Shown here: positions 35,302 through 44,730 of the stretch, piece after piece
Position numbering within the stretch: the first letter of the stretch is position 1
Layout: every line of letters starts with the position of its first letter
Origin: Thalassolituus hydrocarboniclasticus
GTDB taxonomy: Bacteria; Pseudomonadota; Gammaproteobacteria; Pseudomonadales; Oceanobacteraceae
DNA length: 64,000 bases
Reading direction: 5' to 3'
NCBI RefSeq assembly: GCF_025345565.1
Contig: NZ_CP054475.1
Coordinates: 949,501 to 1,013,500, forward strand
Notes under the pieces: generated by a model
What the model saw: the letters and a program-made list of their open reading frames with translations, nothing else
What the model was told of the DNA's origin: nothing
The model's database searches: none
Position numbers and translations under genes: made by a program

Positions 35302-36015
35302 ATGAACCGTCTTTTCGCGCTCTCATGTTCTCTGATTGTCTCTACGCTGGCTCTGTCGGGTTGTGGCGGCAATGACTCCGGCTCATCGTCCAATGACCCG
35401 CAGGGGCAGGGGGAGGTGCAGTACAAGCTGACCTTTACCACATTGTGGAATGCAGAGGATTTTCCTCAGGGTTTCCCATCCAATCCGCATTTTTCGCCTT
35501 TGGTCGGCGCGACTCATAATGAGCAAACGGTGATCTGGCGACCGCTGGATCAGCCATCAACAACGGGTATTGAGCAGGTTGCTGAAACCGGTGGTACTTC
35601 GCTGTTCCGGGCTGAGTTACAGGAGCGTAAAACCCAGGGCTATGTGCAGAATATTCTGCTGGCCGGTGGTGGTGTGGGCAGTCCGGGGGAAACGGTGTTG
35701 CGCTTCCGCGCCAGCGAACAATTTCCGCTGTTGTCGATCATCAGCATGATCGCACCGAGTCCGGACTGGTTTGTCGGCCTGCGCGATGTGAATCTGCGCG
35801 AGGGCGGTGAGTGGCTGGAATCGGCGACATTTAATCTGGCACTGTACGACGCCGGCACCGATCTGGGGGTTGCCTTTACCAGTGCCGACAGTGACGGTGG
35901 CGACGGCATTATCCGCCTGCTGAGCAGCGATGTCAGCGATACCGATTTTAATAACGGCGTACACCGCAGCAGCGGTTTATATGTCGCGACCATGCAGTTG
36001 CAGCGCGAGGAATAA
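35302..36015 (+). CDS. Spondin-domain lipoprotein
   Basis: 237 residues. The signal peptide ends in LALSGC, followed by a Gly/Ser/Asn-rich linker. The rest matches the bacterial spondin_N domain: YKLTFTTLWNAEDFPQGFP, HFSPLVGATHN, LLSIISMIAPSPDWFVGLRD and LALYDAGTDLGVAF. The animal F-spondin domain binds matrix components; bacterial members are surface proteins of unknown role. AAAAAAGGATAATGCT precedes the ATG. It stands alone, and 35117-35301 upstream shows no other feature. Confidence 0.87.
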   Translation: MNRLFALSCSLIVSTLALSGCGGNDSGSSSNDPQGQGEVQYKLTFTTLWNAEDFPQGFPSNPHFSPLVGATHNEQTVIWRPLDQPSTTGIEQVAETGGTSLFRAELQERKTQGYVQNILLAGGGVGSPGETVLRFRASEQFPLLSIISMIAPSPDWFVGLRDVNLREGGEWLESATFNLALYDAGTDLGVAFTSADSDGGDGIIRLLSSDVSDTDFNNGVHRSSGLYVATMQLQREE

Positions 36016-36149
36016 AAACGGACTTGCTGATTCAGGTCGCGGATAAAATCCGCTCCTGCAATCCGGCGTTTGTTTTTATATCCGGCGTTACGTCTGAATA
36101 CTTGCGTCAGCAGTTCGCGCCTGAAAGGTCGTACCGGTAATGTTGCCCA

Positions 36150-36557
36150 TCACCCCGGCAAACCATCCAGTTTGGCCACACTCTCTAAGTCGTGATCCCA
36201 GTCGGCCTTACTGGCCATAAATAAATGCGCATTGGGGCGCATGCTCAGGCTGTTATCCAGACTGCCGGCCGGCACCACCAGTAACTGGCCATCCATCTGT
36301 TGGGTGGGCAGGGCAGAGCCACATTCGCGGCAGAAGCTTTTGCAATGGCGGCTGTTGGGCAGGTTAAACACCTTTACCTGTTCTGCGCCGCGATCCCAGT
36401 TCAGTGTGGCACTGGTGGAAAACAGGTTGGCGGCATGGGCCGAGCCGGTGTCTTTCTGGCAGTGCTGGCAGTGGCACAGGAAAAAGCTCTGAAAGTCGCC
36501 GGTTACGGTAAATTGCACGGCGCCGCAAAGGCAAGAGCCTTTATAAGATGTGGTCAT
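36150..36557 (-). CDS. GFA family zinc protein (second copy)
   Basis: 135 residues with the GFA cysteine set: GSCLCGAVQFTV, FLCHCQHCQKDTGSAHAAN and SFCRECGSALP. Function unknown, as for most GFA proteins. It differs substantially from the copy at 11455-11853, so it is not a recent duplicate. An AGGAGGATAACC ribosome-binding site precedes the ATG. The dusC gene upstream on the same strand ends 34 bases before it. Confidence 0.87.
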   Translation of the reverse strand: MTTSYKGSCLCGAVQFTVTGDFQSFFLCHCQHCQKDTGSAHAANLFSTSATLNWDRGAEQVKVFNLPNSRHCKSFCRECGSALPTQQMDGQLLVVPAGSLDNSLSMRPNAHLFMASKADWDHDLESVAKLDGLPG

Positions 36558-36590
36558 GGTTATCCTCCTTAATAGCTGCTGACCAGACTA

Positions 36591-37670
36591 TCAGAATCCC
36601 TGATGCTGGTAAGCCTTGTAGTCGGAGGCGTTTGGAGGATTAGCGGCAACGTCAGCGCTGGTTTCGGCCAGGCTGTTGAAAAAGTCCTGCAGGCTGCGCT
36701 GGCGTTTTACCTTCTCAAACACGGCGCGGATTTCCAGCGATTGCAGCGAGAAATAATGCAGCCACTGTTTTAAACGGTCGGTCTGGGCTTTTTCCGGCAG
36801 GTGCGCGAGGCAGGGAATTAATGCCTGCATCATCTCCAGATGCTGTTGCCAGCCGTGGGCACTGTGCGCAAGCAAGCCGTGGTCAGCTTTAATCTGCAGC
36901 GCTAAATCGGGCACGGCGACTAAACCACGGCCAATCATAATCAGGTCGGAATGGCTTTCGGCCATGCACTGACGCGCCTGCTGTGGCGTCCAGATCTCAC
37001 CGTTGGCAATCACCGGGATGTCGGTTACTTCTTTTATCCGTGCAATCCAGTCCCAGTAGGCCGGTGGTTTATAGCCTTCGGTTTTGGTGCGGGCGTGAAC
37101 GGTCAGCCACTGTATACCACCGGAGGCCAAGGCACGGGCGTTGTCGAGTGCCAGTTCTTTATCGGCAAAACCGAGGCGCATTTTCGCGCTGACCGGAATA
37201 TGCGAGGGCACGGCCGCGCGTACGGCGCTGGTAATGCGCGCGAGTAAATCCGGGTATTGCAGCAGTACGGCACCGCCCTGGCTTTTATTCACGGTTTTGG
37301 CCGGGCAGCCAAAATTCAGATCGATGGCCGGGGCACCGAGCATGGCGGCTTTGCGTGCGTTGGCGGCCATTAATTCCGGGTCGGAGCCTAATAACTGCAC
37401 ATGCACCGGTGTGCCTGCGGGGGTTTTGCCACCATTGAGCAATTCCGGGCAATAACGGCGGAACACCTTGGCCGGGTAGACCTGCTGGGTCACGCGGATA
37501 AATTCGGTCACGCAGTGGTCGATGCCGCCGACGCGGGTTAACAGGTCGCGCAGGTGGTGGTCCATCAGCCCTTCCATCGGTGCGAGGGCAATATAAGGGC
37601 GGTGCGGATGGTTATTAAAAGGCAGCTGGCCTGTGAACATGGTGGCGGGTCTTGGTGATCGGGCGGGCAT
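36591..37670 (-). CDS. dusC: tRNA-dihydrouridine(16) synthase DusC
   Basis: FMN enzyme that reduces U16 of tRNA to dihydrouridine. IALAPMEGLMDHHLRDLLT at the barrel start, DLNFGCPAKTVNKSQGGA with the catalytic Cys (about C122), SAKMRLGF, TVHARTK, IANGEIW and MIGRGLV mark the Dus fold. The DNFGCPAK form and overall order fit DusC rather than DusA or DusB. The first ATG gives 359 residues; an internal ATG at 37640 gives 349 and starts closer to the homologous region. Neither has a clear ribosome-binding site. Confidence 0.88.
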   Translation of the reverse strand: MPARSPRPATMFTGQLPFNNHPHRPYIALAPMEGLMDHHLRDLLTRVGGIDHCVTEFIRVTQQVYPAKVFRRYCPELLNGGKTPAGTPVHVQLLGSDPELMAANARKAAMLGAPAIDLNFGCPAKTVNKSQGGAVLLQYPDLLARITSAVRAAVPSHIPVSAKMRLGFADKELALDNARALASGGIQWLTVHARTKTEGYKPPAYWDWIARIKEVTDIPVIANGEIWTPQQARQCMAESHSDLIMIGRGLVAVPDLALQIKADHGLLAHSAHGWQQHLEMMQALIPCLAHLPEKAQTDRLKQWLHYFSLQSLEIRAVFEKVKRQRSLQDFFNSLAETSADVAANPPNASDYKAYQHQGF

Positions 37671-37727
37671 TATAGCGGCGGCAATGTGGCAGCTCCAGCA
37701 AAGTGCAGTGTCGGACAGGTTGTTTTC

Positions 37728-37743
37728 CTGACCGTATGGTCAG
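37728..37743. promoter_or_regulatory. Palindrome CTGACC-GTAT-GGTCAG
   Basis: Perfect 6-bp inverted repeat with a 4-base spacer, in the 280-base gap between dusC (minus) and oadG (plus). The geometry is that of a TetR- or GntR-type operator. The rest of 37671-37950 has no other clear element beyond the oadG ribosome-binding site. Confidence 0.4.
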
Positions 37744-37950
37744 TCCGGGCCGCATGGTTTCTGGCGTCGGTTAAGCCATCGTCAGGCATGGTATCAAGCC
37801 ATGACACGGGTCAGGATTGGCGGTGATCAGGTTGCGCTGGTATGGCCTTTTCAGTAATCTACGTCGGTTTTGCCGCCCAGCCCGGAAGGTTATTTTTCAA
37901 CCGGGCCGAGGGGTGGGGAGCACAGAACCAATCATTCAAAGGAGCCCCTG

Positions 37951-38196
37951 ATGTCAGAGCCTAGTCTCGTATCACAGGGTTTGGAGCTGATGATTTTCGG
38001 TATGGGCGTGGTATTCGTCTTTCTGACGATGCTGGTGTTCGTGACCGGATTCATGTCCAAGCTGGTAAATAAACTCGCCCCTGAGCAGGAAGTTGTCGCC
38101 GCCCCCGTGCGTGCCGCTAAGCCTCAGGGAGTGGACCCGCAATTGCTGAAAGTACTGTCAGCAGCGGTAAAAGAGCATCGCGCGCGCCAAAAGTAG
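37951..38196 (+). CDS. oadG: Oxaloacetate decarboxylase gamma subunit
   Basis: 81-residue single-span membrane subunit that holds the Na+-pumping decarboxylase complex together and binds Zn2+. The helix is LMIFGMGVVFVFLTMLVFVT, followed by a polar tail. ATG 37951 is preceded by AAAGGAGCCCCTG; an upstream in-frame start would add 27 unfamiliar residues. It is followed by oadA after 60 bases, giving the usual gamma-alpha-beta order. Confidence 0.9.
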   Translation: MSEPSLVSQGLELMIFGMGVVFVFLTMLVFVTGFMSKLVNKLAPEQEVVAAPVRAAKPQGVDPQLLKVLSAAVKEHRARQK

Positions 38197-38256
38197 CGAG
38201 CGGTATAATAACAACCCAAACGTTTACAACGTTAAAGGAAGAAAAGGCCATCACCC

Positions 38257-40029
38257 ATGTCCGATTCTAAGAAAGCTTTAGGAATTACCGACGTCGTTCT
38301 GCGCGACGCCCATCAGTCCATTCTGGCTACCCGCATGCGCATTGATGACATGCTGCCAATCGCTGCAAAACTTGATCAGGTTGGTTACTGGTCTCTCGAA
38401 TCCTGGGGCGGCGCTACGTTCGACTCCTGCATTCGTTTCCTCGGTGAAGATCCGTGGGATCGTATCCGCGAATTCAAAAAAGCCATGCCGAACACCAAGC
38501 ATCAGATGCTGCTGCGTGGTCAGAATCTGCTGGGCTACCGCCACTACGCCGATGACGTAGTTGAAAAATTTGTTGAACGCGCAGCCACCAACGGTGTTGA
38601 TGTATTCCGAGTGTTCGACGCCATGAACGATCCGCGCAACCTGGAAACCGCGTTGAAAGCGGTTAAAAAACAGGGCAAACACGCGCAGGCCACTCTGTCT
38701 TACACCACCAGTCCGGTACACACACTGGAAGCCTGGGTAAGCCTGGCCAAGCAGATCGAAGATATGGGTGCAGACTCTATCGCCATTAAAGATATGGCCG
38801 GTGTGCTGACTCCTTATGCGGCTTTTGAACTGGTTTCCCGCTTAAAAGCACAAACCGACCTTGAAGTTCAGCTGCACGCTCACGCGACCGCTGGTCTGTC
38901 GGATATGACCATTCTGAAAGCCGTAGAAGCCGGTATTGACCGTGTGGATACCGCTATTTCTTCTATGTCCATGACTTACGGCCACACCGCTACTGAGTCT
39001 GTGGTTGCTGCACTGGCAGGCACCGAGCGCGATACCGGTCTGGATCTGCTGCTGCTGGAAGAAATTGCTGCTTACTTCCGTAACGTACGTAAGAAGTACG
39101 CCAAGTTTGAAGGCGCCCTGAAAGGCACTGACAGCCGCATTCTGGTGGCTCAGGTTCCTGGCGGCATGCTGACCAACATGGAAAACCAGCTGCGCGAGCA
39201 GGGTGCTTCTGACAAGTTCGATGAAGTACTGAAAGAGATCCCGCGTGTGCGTGAAGATCTGGGCTTTATCCCACTGGTTACTCCTACCTCTCAGATCGTG
39301 GGTACCCAGGCGGTACTGAACGTACTGAGCGGCGAGCGTTATAAGTCTATCTCGAAAGAAACCCAGGGCATCCTGAAAGGCGAATACGGTGCAGCCCCTG
39401 CGCCAATGAACGCCGAACTGCAGGCCCGAGTTCTGGATGGTGCTGAAGTGATCACCTGCCGTCCGGCAGACCTGCTCGAAAACGAGCTGGACAAAGTGAT
39501 TGCCGACGTTGAAAAGCTGGCCGCCGAAAAAGGCTTCAAGCTGGCTGCTGACAAGATCGACGACGCCCTGACCTTCGCCATGTTCCCGCAGGTTGCGCCT
39601 AAGTTCCTGGCCAACCGTGGCAACCCGGATGCCTTTGAACCGGCTCCGAAAGGCGACGCTGAAGATACCTTCACCATTACCGTCGATGGCAACGAATACG
39701 TTGTTAAAGTCGATGAGGGCGGTGATGTCACTCAGCTGGCGGCGGTTAACGGCGCACCAACTTCACTGGGTGGTGCTGCACCAGCCGCTGGTGCTGCTCC
39801 GGTTGCAGCTGGTGGCGGTGATCCGGTGGCTTCGCCACTGGCGGGTAACATTTTCAAAGTGATGGTTCAGCCTGGTGATCAGGTTGCAGAAGGTGATCTG
39901 GTGATCATTCTTGAAGCCATGAAAATGGAAACCGAAATCCGTGCACCCAAGGCAGGCACCATTGGCAGCGTTAATGCCAAAGAAGGTTCAGCTGTCAAAG
40001 TGGGCGACACTCTGTACACAATCGGGTAA
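38257..40029 (+). CDS. oadA: Oxaloacetate decarboxylase alpha subunit (biotin-containing)
   Basis: Cytosolic carboxyltransferase that moves the carboxyl group of oxaloacetate to biotin, giving pyruvate. The N-terminal barrel starts [19 protein letters not shown] and contains [13 protein letters not shown] and the metal-ligand stretch [11 protein letters not shown] Pro/Ala-rich linker near residues 500-525 leads to the C-terminal biotinyl domain with EAMKMET (biotin on the Lys). 590 residues is normal. oadB follows after nine bases. Propionyl- or pyruvate-carboxylase fragments are less likely given oadG and oadB. Confidence 0.95.
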   Translation: MSDSKKALGITDVVLRDAHQSILATRMRIDDMLPIAAKLDQVGYWSLESWGGATFDSCIRFLGEDPWDRIREFKKAMPNTKHQMLLRGQNLLGYRHYADDVVEKFVERAATNGVDVFRVFDAMNDPRNLETALKAVKKQGKHAQATLSYTTSPVHTLEAWVSLAKQIEDMGADSIAIKDMAGVLTPYAAFELVSRLKAQTDLEVQLHAHATAGLSDMTILKAVEAGIDRVDTAISSMSMTYGHTATESVVAALAGTERDTGLDLLLLEEIAAYFRNVRKKYAKFEGALKGTDSRILVAQVPGGMLTNMENQLREQGASDKFDEVLKEIPRVREDLGFIPLVTPTSQIVGTQAVLNVLSGERYKSISKETQGILKGEYGAAPAPMNAELQARVLDGAEVITCRPADLLENELDKVIADVEKLAAEKGFKLAADKIDDALTFAMFPQVAPKFLANRGNPDAFEPAPKGDAEDTFTITVDGNEYVVKVDEGGDVTQLAAVNGAPTSLGGAAPAAGAAPVAAGGGDPVASPLAGNIFKVMVQPGDQVAEGDLVIILEAMKMETEIRAPKAGTIGSVNAKEGSAVKVGDTLYTIG

Positions 40030-40038
40030 GGAGCTGTC

Positions 40039-41340
40039 ATGCATAGTCTGATTAACCTGTGGCACGATACAGGTCTTTACCATATCGAACCGGGCCAGAT
40101 CATTATGATGCTGGTCGGCTTCGCTATGTTATTCCTGGCGATCAAAAAAGGCTTTGAGCCTTTGCTGCTGCTGCCGATTGCCGTTGGTACGCTGATGGTC
40201 AACATTCCGGGTGCGGGTATGGGCTGGTCAGCAGCTGAAGCCGCTATCCGTGGTGGTGATGCCGCGCTGCTGGCGCAATTCCGCGAGCTGTTTGGCCTGG
40301 CGGCCAATGCCGATGTTGGCGCGATGCTGGAGGCTTATCACCACGCGGGTGTGGCCGAATACAACAAAGCGTTGAGCATGGGTGCGGCGGCCGGTTTCGA
40401 ACACGGCATGCTGTACACCTTTTATAAGGTCACTATTGCCAGTGGTATTGCTCCGCTGCTGATCTTTATGGGTGTGGGCGCGATGACCGACTTCGGCCCG
40501 CTGCTGGCCAACCCGAAAACCCTGCTGCTCGGCGCTGCCGCTCAGTTTGGTATTTTCGGTACGCTGTTCGGTGCCGTGTGGATGACCGATATCGGCCTGA
40601 TGGACTTCACCATGCAGCAGGCCGCGGCGATTGGCATTATCGGTGGTGCGGACGGTCCGACGTCCATCTTTATTGCCTCCAAGCTGGCGCCTGAACTGCT
40701 GGGTGCGATTGCGGTAGCGGCTTACTCTTACATGGCTCTGGTGCCGCTGATTCAGCCACCGATCATGCGTGCGCTGACCACTGAAAACGAGCGTAAGATT
40801 GCCATGAGCCAGCTGCGCACCGTAACCAAAGCCGAGAAGATCGTTTTCCCGATTGCGGTTCTGGTTCTGGTTGCTCTGTTGCTGCCTTCTGCAGCGCCGC
40901 TGCTGGGTATGTTCTGCTTCGGTAACCTGATGAAAGAATCCGGTGTGGTTGAGCGTCTGAGCGATACCGCGCAGAACGCCCTGATCAACATCGTGACCAT
41001 CTTCCTCGGTCTGTCGGTGGGTTACAAAATGAGCGCAGACGCTTTCCTGAATGGCAGCACGCTGGCCATTATTGCACTGGGTCTGGTGGCTTTCTGTGTG
41101 GGTACTGCGGCTGGTGTTCTGATGGCCAAGCTGATGAACAAGCTGAGCAAAGAGCCGATCAACCCGCTGATTGGTTCCGCTGGTGTATCGGCAGTGCCGA
41201 TGGCGGCCCGCGTATCCAACAAAGTGGGTCTGGAATCTAACCCGCAGAACTTCCTGCTGATGCACGCAATGGGCCCGAACGTGGCTGGTGTTATCGGTTC
41301 GGCGGTGGCTGCCGGGGTGATGATTTCCTACTTCGGTTAA
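40039..41340 (+). CDS. oadB: Oxaloacetate decarboxylase beta subunit (Na+ pump)
   Basis: 433-residue polytopic membrane protein that decarboxylates carboxybiotin and exports Na+. Key stretches are [36 protein letters not shown] (with the essential Asp and the GGADGPT signature) and [19 protein letters not shown]. About nine to eleven membrane segments. GAGCTGTC precedes the ATG. Last gene of oadGAB, ended by a strong hairpin. In a marine bacterium this links oxaloacetate breakdown to the sodium gradient. Confidence 0.96.
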   Translation: MHSLINLWHDTGLYHIEPGQIIMMLVGFAMLFLAIKKGFEPLLLLPIAVGTLMVNIPGAGMGWSAAEAAIRGGDAALLAQFRELFGLAANADVGAMLEAYHHAGVAEYNKALSMGAAAGFEHGMLYTFYKVTIASGIAPLLIFMGVGAMTDFGPLLANPKTLLLGAAAQFGIFGTLFGAVWMTDIGLMDFTMQQAAAIGIIGGADGPTSIFIASKLAPELLGAIAVAAYSYMALVPLIQPPIMRALTTENERKIAMSQLRTVTKAEKIVFPIAVLVLVALLLPSAAPLLGMFCFGNLMKESGVVERLSDTAQNALINIVTIFLGLSVGYKMSADAFLNGSTLAIIALGLVAFCVGTAAGVLMAKLMNKLSKEPINPLIGSAGVSAVPMAARVSNKVGLESNPQNFLLMHAMGPNVAGVIGSAVAAGVMISYFG

Positions 41341-41377
41341 GTGCTGTTGCGGGCTTGCCCGCACATCACAGCCCATA

Positions 41378-41415
41378 AAAAAACGGCGTCTGTAGAAATA
41401 CAGACGCCGTTTTTT
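41378..41415. terminator. Bidirectional terminator between oadB and mqo
   Basis: Perfect 17-bp stem (41378-41394 / 41399-41415) with a GAAA tetraloop and A/T outer ends giving a U-run on both strands. It separates the convergent oadGAB and mqo genes. Confidence 0.93.
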
Positions 41416-41460
41416 ATATCGCTTTTTTATGCAGTTTCAGCACCGCTGCTGAAGCTGAAA

Positions 41461-42939
41461 TTACTTCAGCTTCAGCGTGCTTAGCGTATGTTCGCGGATG
41501 CTGTTAAGCAGGGCTTCGTTGGTTTTCAGATCTTCGCCATAGGACGGAATAATCTCTTTTAACCGGGCTTTCCACTCACTCTGCATTTTGTCTTTAAAGC
41601 AGCGTTCCAGTACTTCGATCATCGCCTGTACCGATACCGATGCACCCGGAGAGGCACCCAGCAGAGCGGCTAAGCTGCCGTCTTTGGCAGCCACCAGTTC
41701 GGTACCGAATTCCAGCTTACCGCGGCCTTCTGCATCTTTCTTGATGACCTGTACCCGCTGACCGGCTTCGGCCAGGGTCCAGTCTTCATCTTTGCAGCTC
41801 GGGAAGTAACCACGCAGGGTGGCTACGCGGTCTTCGTGTGACTGCATCACTTCGCTGATCAGGTATTTGGTCAGATCCATGTTGTTAATGCCAACCGACA
41901 TCATCGGCAACAGGTTGCTGATGCTGACCGATTTCAGCAGGTCGAGCTTGGAGCCTGCTTTCAGGAACTTGGTGGTAAAACCGGCATAAGGTCCGAACAG
42001 CAGGGCAGGCTCGCCATTGATGATACGGGTATCCAGATGCGGTACCGACATCGGGGGCGCACCGATAGCGGCTTTACCATATACCTTGGCGTGGTGCTGG
42101 CTGACGATGGCCGGGTCTTTACACACCAGCCACTGGCCGGAAACCGGGAAGCCGCCATAACCGTTGGCTTCGTCGATACCGGATGCCTGCAGCAATGGCA
42201 GTGCGCCACCGCCGGCACCGAGGAAGACGAATTTGGCATTAATGGTCGAAGACTTACCGCTCTTGCGGTCATTCACGCGGACAAACCAGCTGCCGTCGTG
42301 GGAGTGGTCAAAATCATCCACTTCGTGGTTCAGCAGCAGGCTGAAGCTTTCTTTTTCCTGCAGGCGTTTTACCAGATTGCGGGTCAGCGAGCCGAAGTCG
42401 ACATCGGCACCGTGCAGCACGCGGGTAGCCGCCACTTTTTCGGACGGGTCACGTCCTTCCATCACCAGTGGCATCCACTCACGCAGCACCGCCGGGTCTT
42501 CGCTGTATTCCATCTCTTTAAACAGATGGTGAGCGCTCATTTTGGCGTGACGCTGGCGCAGGAAGGCAACGTTATCTTCGCCCCAGACAAAGCTCATATG
42601 CGGTGTCGGGTTGATGAACTGGGTAGGTTCCGGCAGTACGCCGTTTTCCACCATGTGCGCCCACAGCTGCAGCGACACTTCGAAGTTGGCGTTGATCACC
42701 AGTGCGCGGTCAATGGCGACGTTGCCCTGGGCATCTTCGGCGGTGTAATTGAGTTCGCAGTAGCCTGCGTGACCGGTACCGGCGTTGTTCCAGCCGTCGG
42801 TACTTTCGTGAGCAACATGGTCCAGACGTTCGACCATAGTGATTTTGAGTGATGGGTCCAGCTTGGTAAGCAGGGTTCCCAGGGTAGCACTCATGACCCC
42901 GCCTCCGACGAGGAGCACATCGACTTTTTGTATAGTCAT
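41461..42939 (-). CDS. mqo: Malate:quinone oxidoreductase
   Basis: 492-residue peripheral membrane FAD enzyme that oxidises malate to oxaloacetate and reduces quinone. DVLLVGGGVMSATLGTLL is the FAD-binding Rossmann motif; DGWNNAGTGHAGYCELNYT and FVFLGAGGGALPLLQ are characteristic. 492 residues is typical. It converges on oadGAB across one shared terminator. Since Oad consumes the product of Mqo, the two could form a malate-to-pyruvate route that feeds the quinone pool and the Na+ gradient; no joint regulation is visible. Confidence 0.96.
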   Translation of the reverse strand: MTIQKVDVLLVGGGVMSATLGTLLTKLDPSLKITMVERLDHVAHESTDGWNNAGTGHAGYCELNYTAEDAQGNVAIDRALVINANFEVSLQLWAHMVENGVLPEPTQFINPTPHMSFVWGEDNVAFLRQRHAKMSAHHLFKEMEYSEDPAVLREWMPLVMEGRDPSEKVAATRVLHGADVDFGSLTRNLVKRLQEKESFSLLLNHEVDDFDHSHDGSWFVRVNDRKSGKSSTINAKFVFLGAGGGALPLLQASGIDEANGYGGFPVSGQWLVCKDPAIVSQHHAKVYGKAAIGAPPMSVPHLDTRIINGEPALLFGPYAGFTTKFLKAGSKLDLLKSVSISNLLPMMSVGINNMDLTKYLISEVMQSHEDRVATLRGYFPSCKDEDWTLAEAGQRVQVIKKDAEGRGKLEFGTELVAAKDGSLAALLGASPGASVSVQAMIEVLERCFKDKMQSEWKARLKEIIPSYGEDLKTNEALLNSIREHTLSTLKLK

Positions 42940-43591
42940 GGATTTCGCCTTTAAATCAGAAAATCAAAATCTGCGTGCATGCCAGACAACTGGCGTCCCC
43001 ATGGACATTGGCTGATAGCCTTCTGGCCTGAATTCTGCCGGGGCTTGTGGCCGGGGCAGCGGGGAAGGATAAATCGACGCTTTATACACAGCGCCCTTAC
43101 GGCTTACAACCGCTAATGAGACAGCTACTACTAATGTATATTGCAGTCGCCGGGAGGCGAACTTTCAACCACAACACGGGTTTTTTCCGTGACTTTCAGT
43201 CCCTTCAGGGGACTGGTAGCAGGCCGTCGTCATACACAAAAATCAGTTACCAATCCGGCCATAGCAGAGTCTGGCATTACCACCGGAGGAGCGGGGCAGT
43301 AAAACAACGGATGGTTAAGTAAGAAGTGGCTGTGCCGGGGCCGGCTTCCGCTGACTGGCTGAAACCGCTCTGTTGCCGCGCGCGGGCAAGGTGTTTCAGC
43401 AGGAATGTCAGTTTCCGGAAGACTTCGGTCTTACCACAAACACAGCGACGTTAAGGCCGCGAAAAATACCGGAAACGGCCTGTATGGTCAAACCATTGAT
43501 CCTGCAACAGGTTGTTCTTTTGTGCCAGATCAAGCGGGCATTCACGCCGCAGCAACTACACTGATAAAACATTCATCAGTGCGGAGTCACT
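42940..43591. other. 650-base intergenic region between mqo and gap
   Basis: Divergent promoters for mqo and the GAPDH gene must lie here. Several short frames exist on the plus strand but none has a ribosome-binding site or recognisable motif. A small hairpin AGTCCC-TTCAG-GGGACT lies near 43197-43213. Nothing else is supported. Confidence 0.4.
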
Positions 43592-44587
43592 ATGCTGCGG
43601 ATAGCAATTAACGGGTTTGGCCGTATTGGCCGCAATGTTTTACGGGCGCTGTATCAGTCGGGTTTCCGCGAGCAGATACAGGTGGTGGCGATCAACGATC
43701 TGGGCGATGCCGAAACCTGTGCGCACTTGCTGGAGTTTGATTCAGTACATGGGCACTTTAACGCCGATATCCGTCTCGAAGACGGTCTGCTGGTACTGGG
43801 GGATGACGCCATCATGCTGTTGCGTGAAGCCGAGCCACTGAAGCTGCCCTGGGGCGAGCTGGATATCGACATCGTGCTGGAATGCTCAGGGCGTATGACC
43901 AGTGCGGTGAAATCCATGGCGCATCTGGATGCCGGTGCCGGCAAAGTACTGATTTCAGCGCCGGCAGAAGATGTCGATGCCACGGTGGTGTTCGGCGTTA
44001 ACGATAACGTGCTGCAGGCCAGCGACCGTATTGTTTCCAACGCCTCCTGTACCACCAACTGTCTGGCACCGGTGGCGCGGGTACTGCACGAGCAGTTCGG
44101 CATTGAAGAAGGCAGCATGACCACCATCCATGCCTACACCAACGATCAGCACCTGCTCGATCTGGGGCATGATGATCTGTATCGCGCCCGTGCGGCGGCG
44201 TTGTCGATGATCCCGACCCGTACCGGTGCGGCCAAAGCCATTGGTCTGGTACTGCCGGGGCTGGATGGCAAAATCGCCGGTATGGCGGTGCGTGTGCCGA
44301 CCGCTAATGTGTCGCTGGTGGATCTGGTGCTGCGCGTACACGACACGCCGTCGCGCGATGAAGTGAACGCGGTGATGCGTGCTGCCGCAGCGGCCAGCAG
44401 CGTACTGGATTATAACGACCGTGCGCTGGTGTCGGTCGACTTTAACGGCAATCCGGCGTCCTCCATCTTTGATGCCAACCATACCCATGCACAGGGCCAT
44501 CTGCTGCATGTGATGGCCTGGTACGATAATGAATGGGGCTTTGCCCACCGTATGCTGGACACTGCGCTGGCGATGAGCCGCGCCTGA
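43592..44587 (+). CDS. gap: Type I glyceraldehyde-3-phosphate dehydrogenase
   Basis: 331-residue glycolytic/gluconeogenic dehydrogenase. INGFGRIGRNVLRAL is the NAD site; NASCTTNCLAP has the catalytic Cys; HAYTNDQHLLDL and SMIPTRTGAAKAIG bind phosphate; WYDNEWGFAHR is the C-terminal signature. Retained INDL after the second strand fits NAD preference. The sequence is also close to erythrose-4-phosphate dehydrogenase (Epd), which cannot be excluded by eye. The start ATG follows GTGCGGAGTCACT. Monocistronic by spacing. Confidence 0.88.
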   Translation: MLRIAINGFGRIGRNVLRALYQSGFREQIQVVAINDLGDAETCAHLLEFDSVHGHFNADIRLEDGLLVLGDDAIMLLREAEPLKLPWGELDIDIVLECSGRMTSAVKSMAHLDAGAGKVLISAPAEDVDATVVFGVNDNVLQASDRIVSNASCTTNCLAPVARVLHEQFGIEEGSMTTIHAYTNDQHLLDLGHDDLYRARAAALSMIPTRTGAAKAIGLVLPGLDGKIAGMAVRVPTANVSLVDLVLRVHDTPSRDEVNAVMRAAAAASSVLDYNDRALVSVDFNGNPASSIFDANHTHAQGHLLHVMAWYDNEWGFAHRMLDTALAMSRA

Positions 44588-44730
44588 GTTATCCACTGCC
44601 GCGGTGGTTGCTGGTCGGTTCAGGCCGGTAGCCGCCGCTGGCGTAACTTGCCTGCCATATTCTTGACCCGCCGCAACCCCTACTTCCTGCAGAAACGGCA
44701 CACTGAACAGCCAGATTTCAGGACGAAGCT

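Noticed and set aside
40228-41376. 382-codon minus-strand frame opposite oadB
   Set aside because: Antisense shadow rich in His, Gln and Arg with no motif; oadB is certain.
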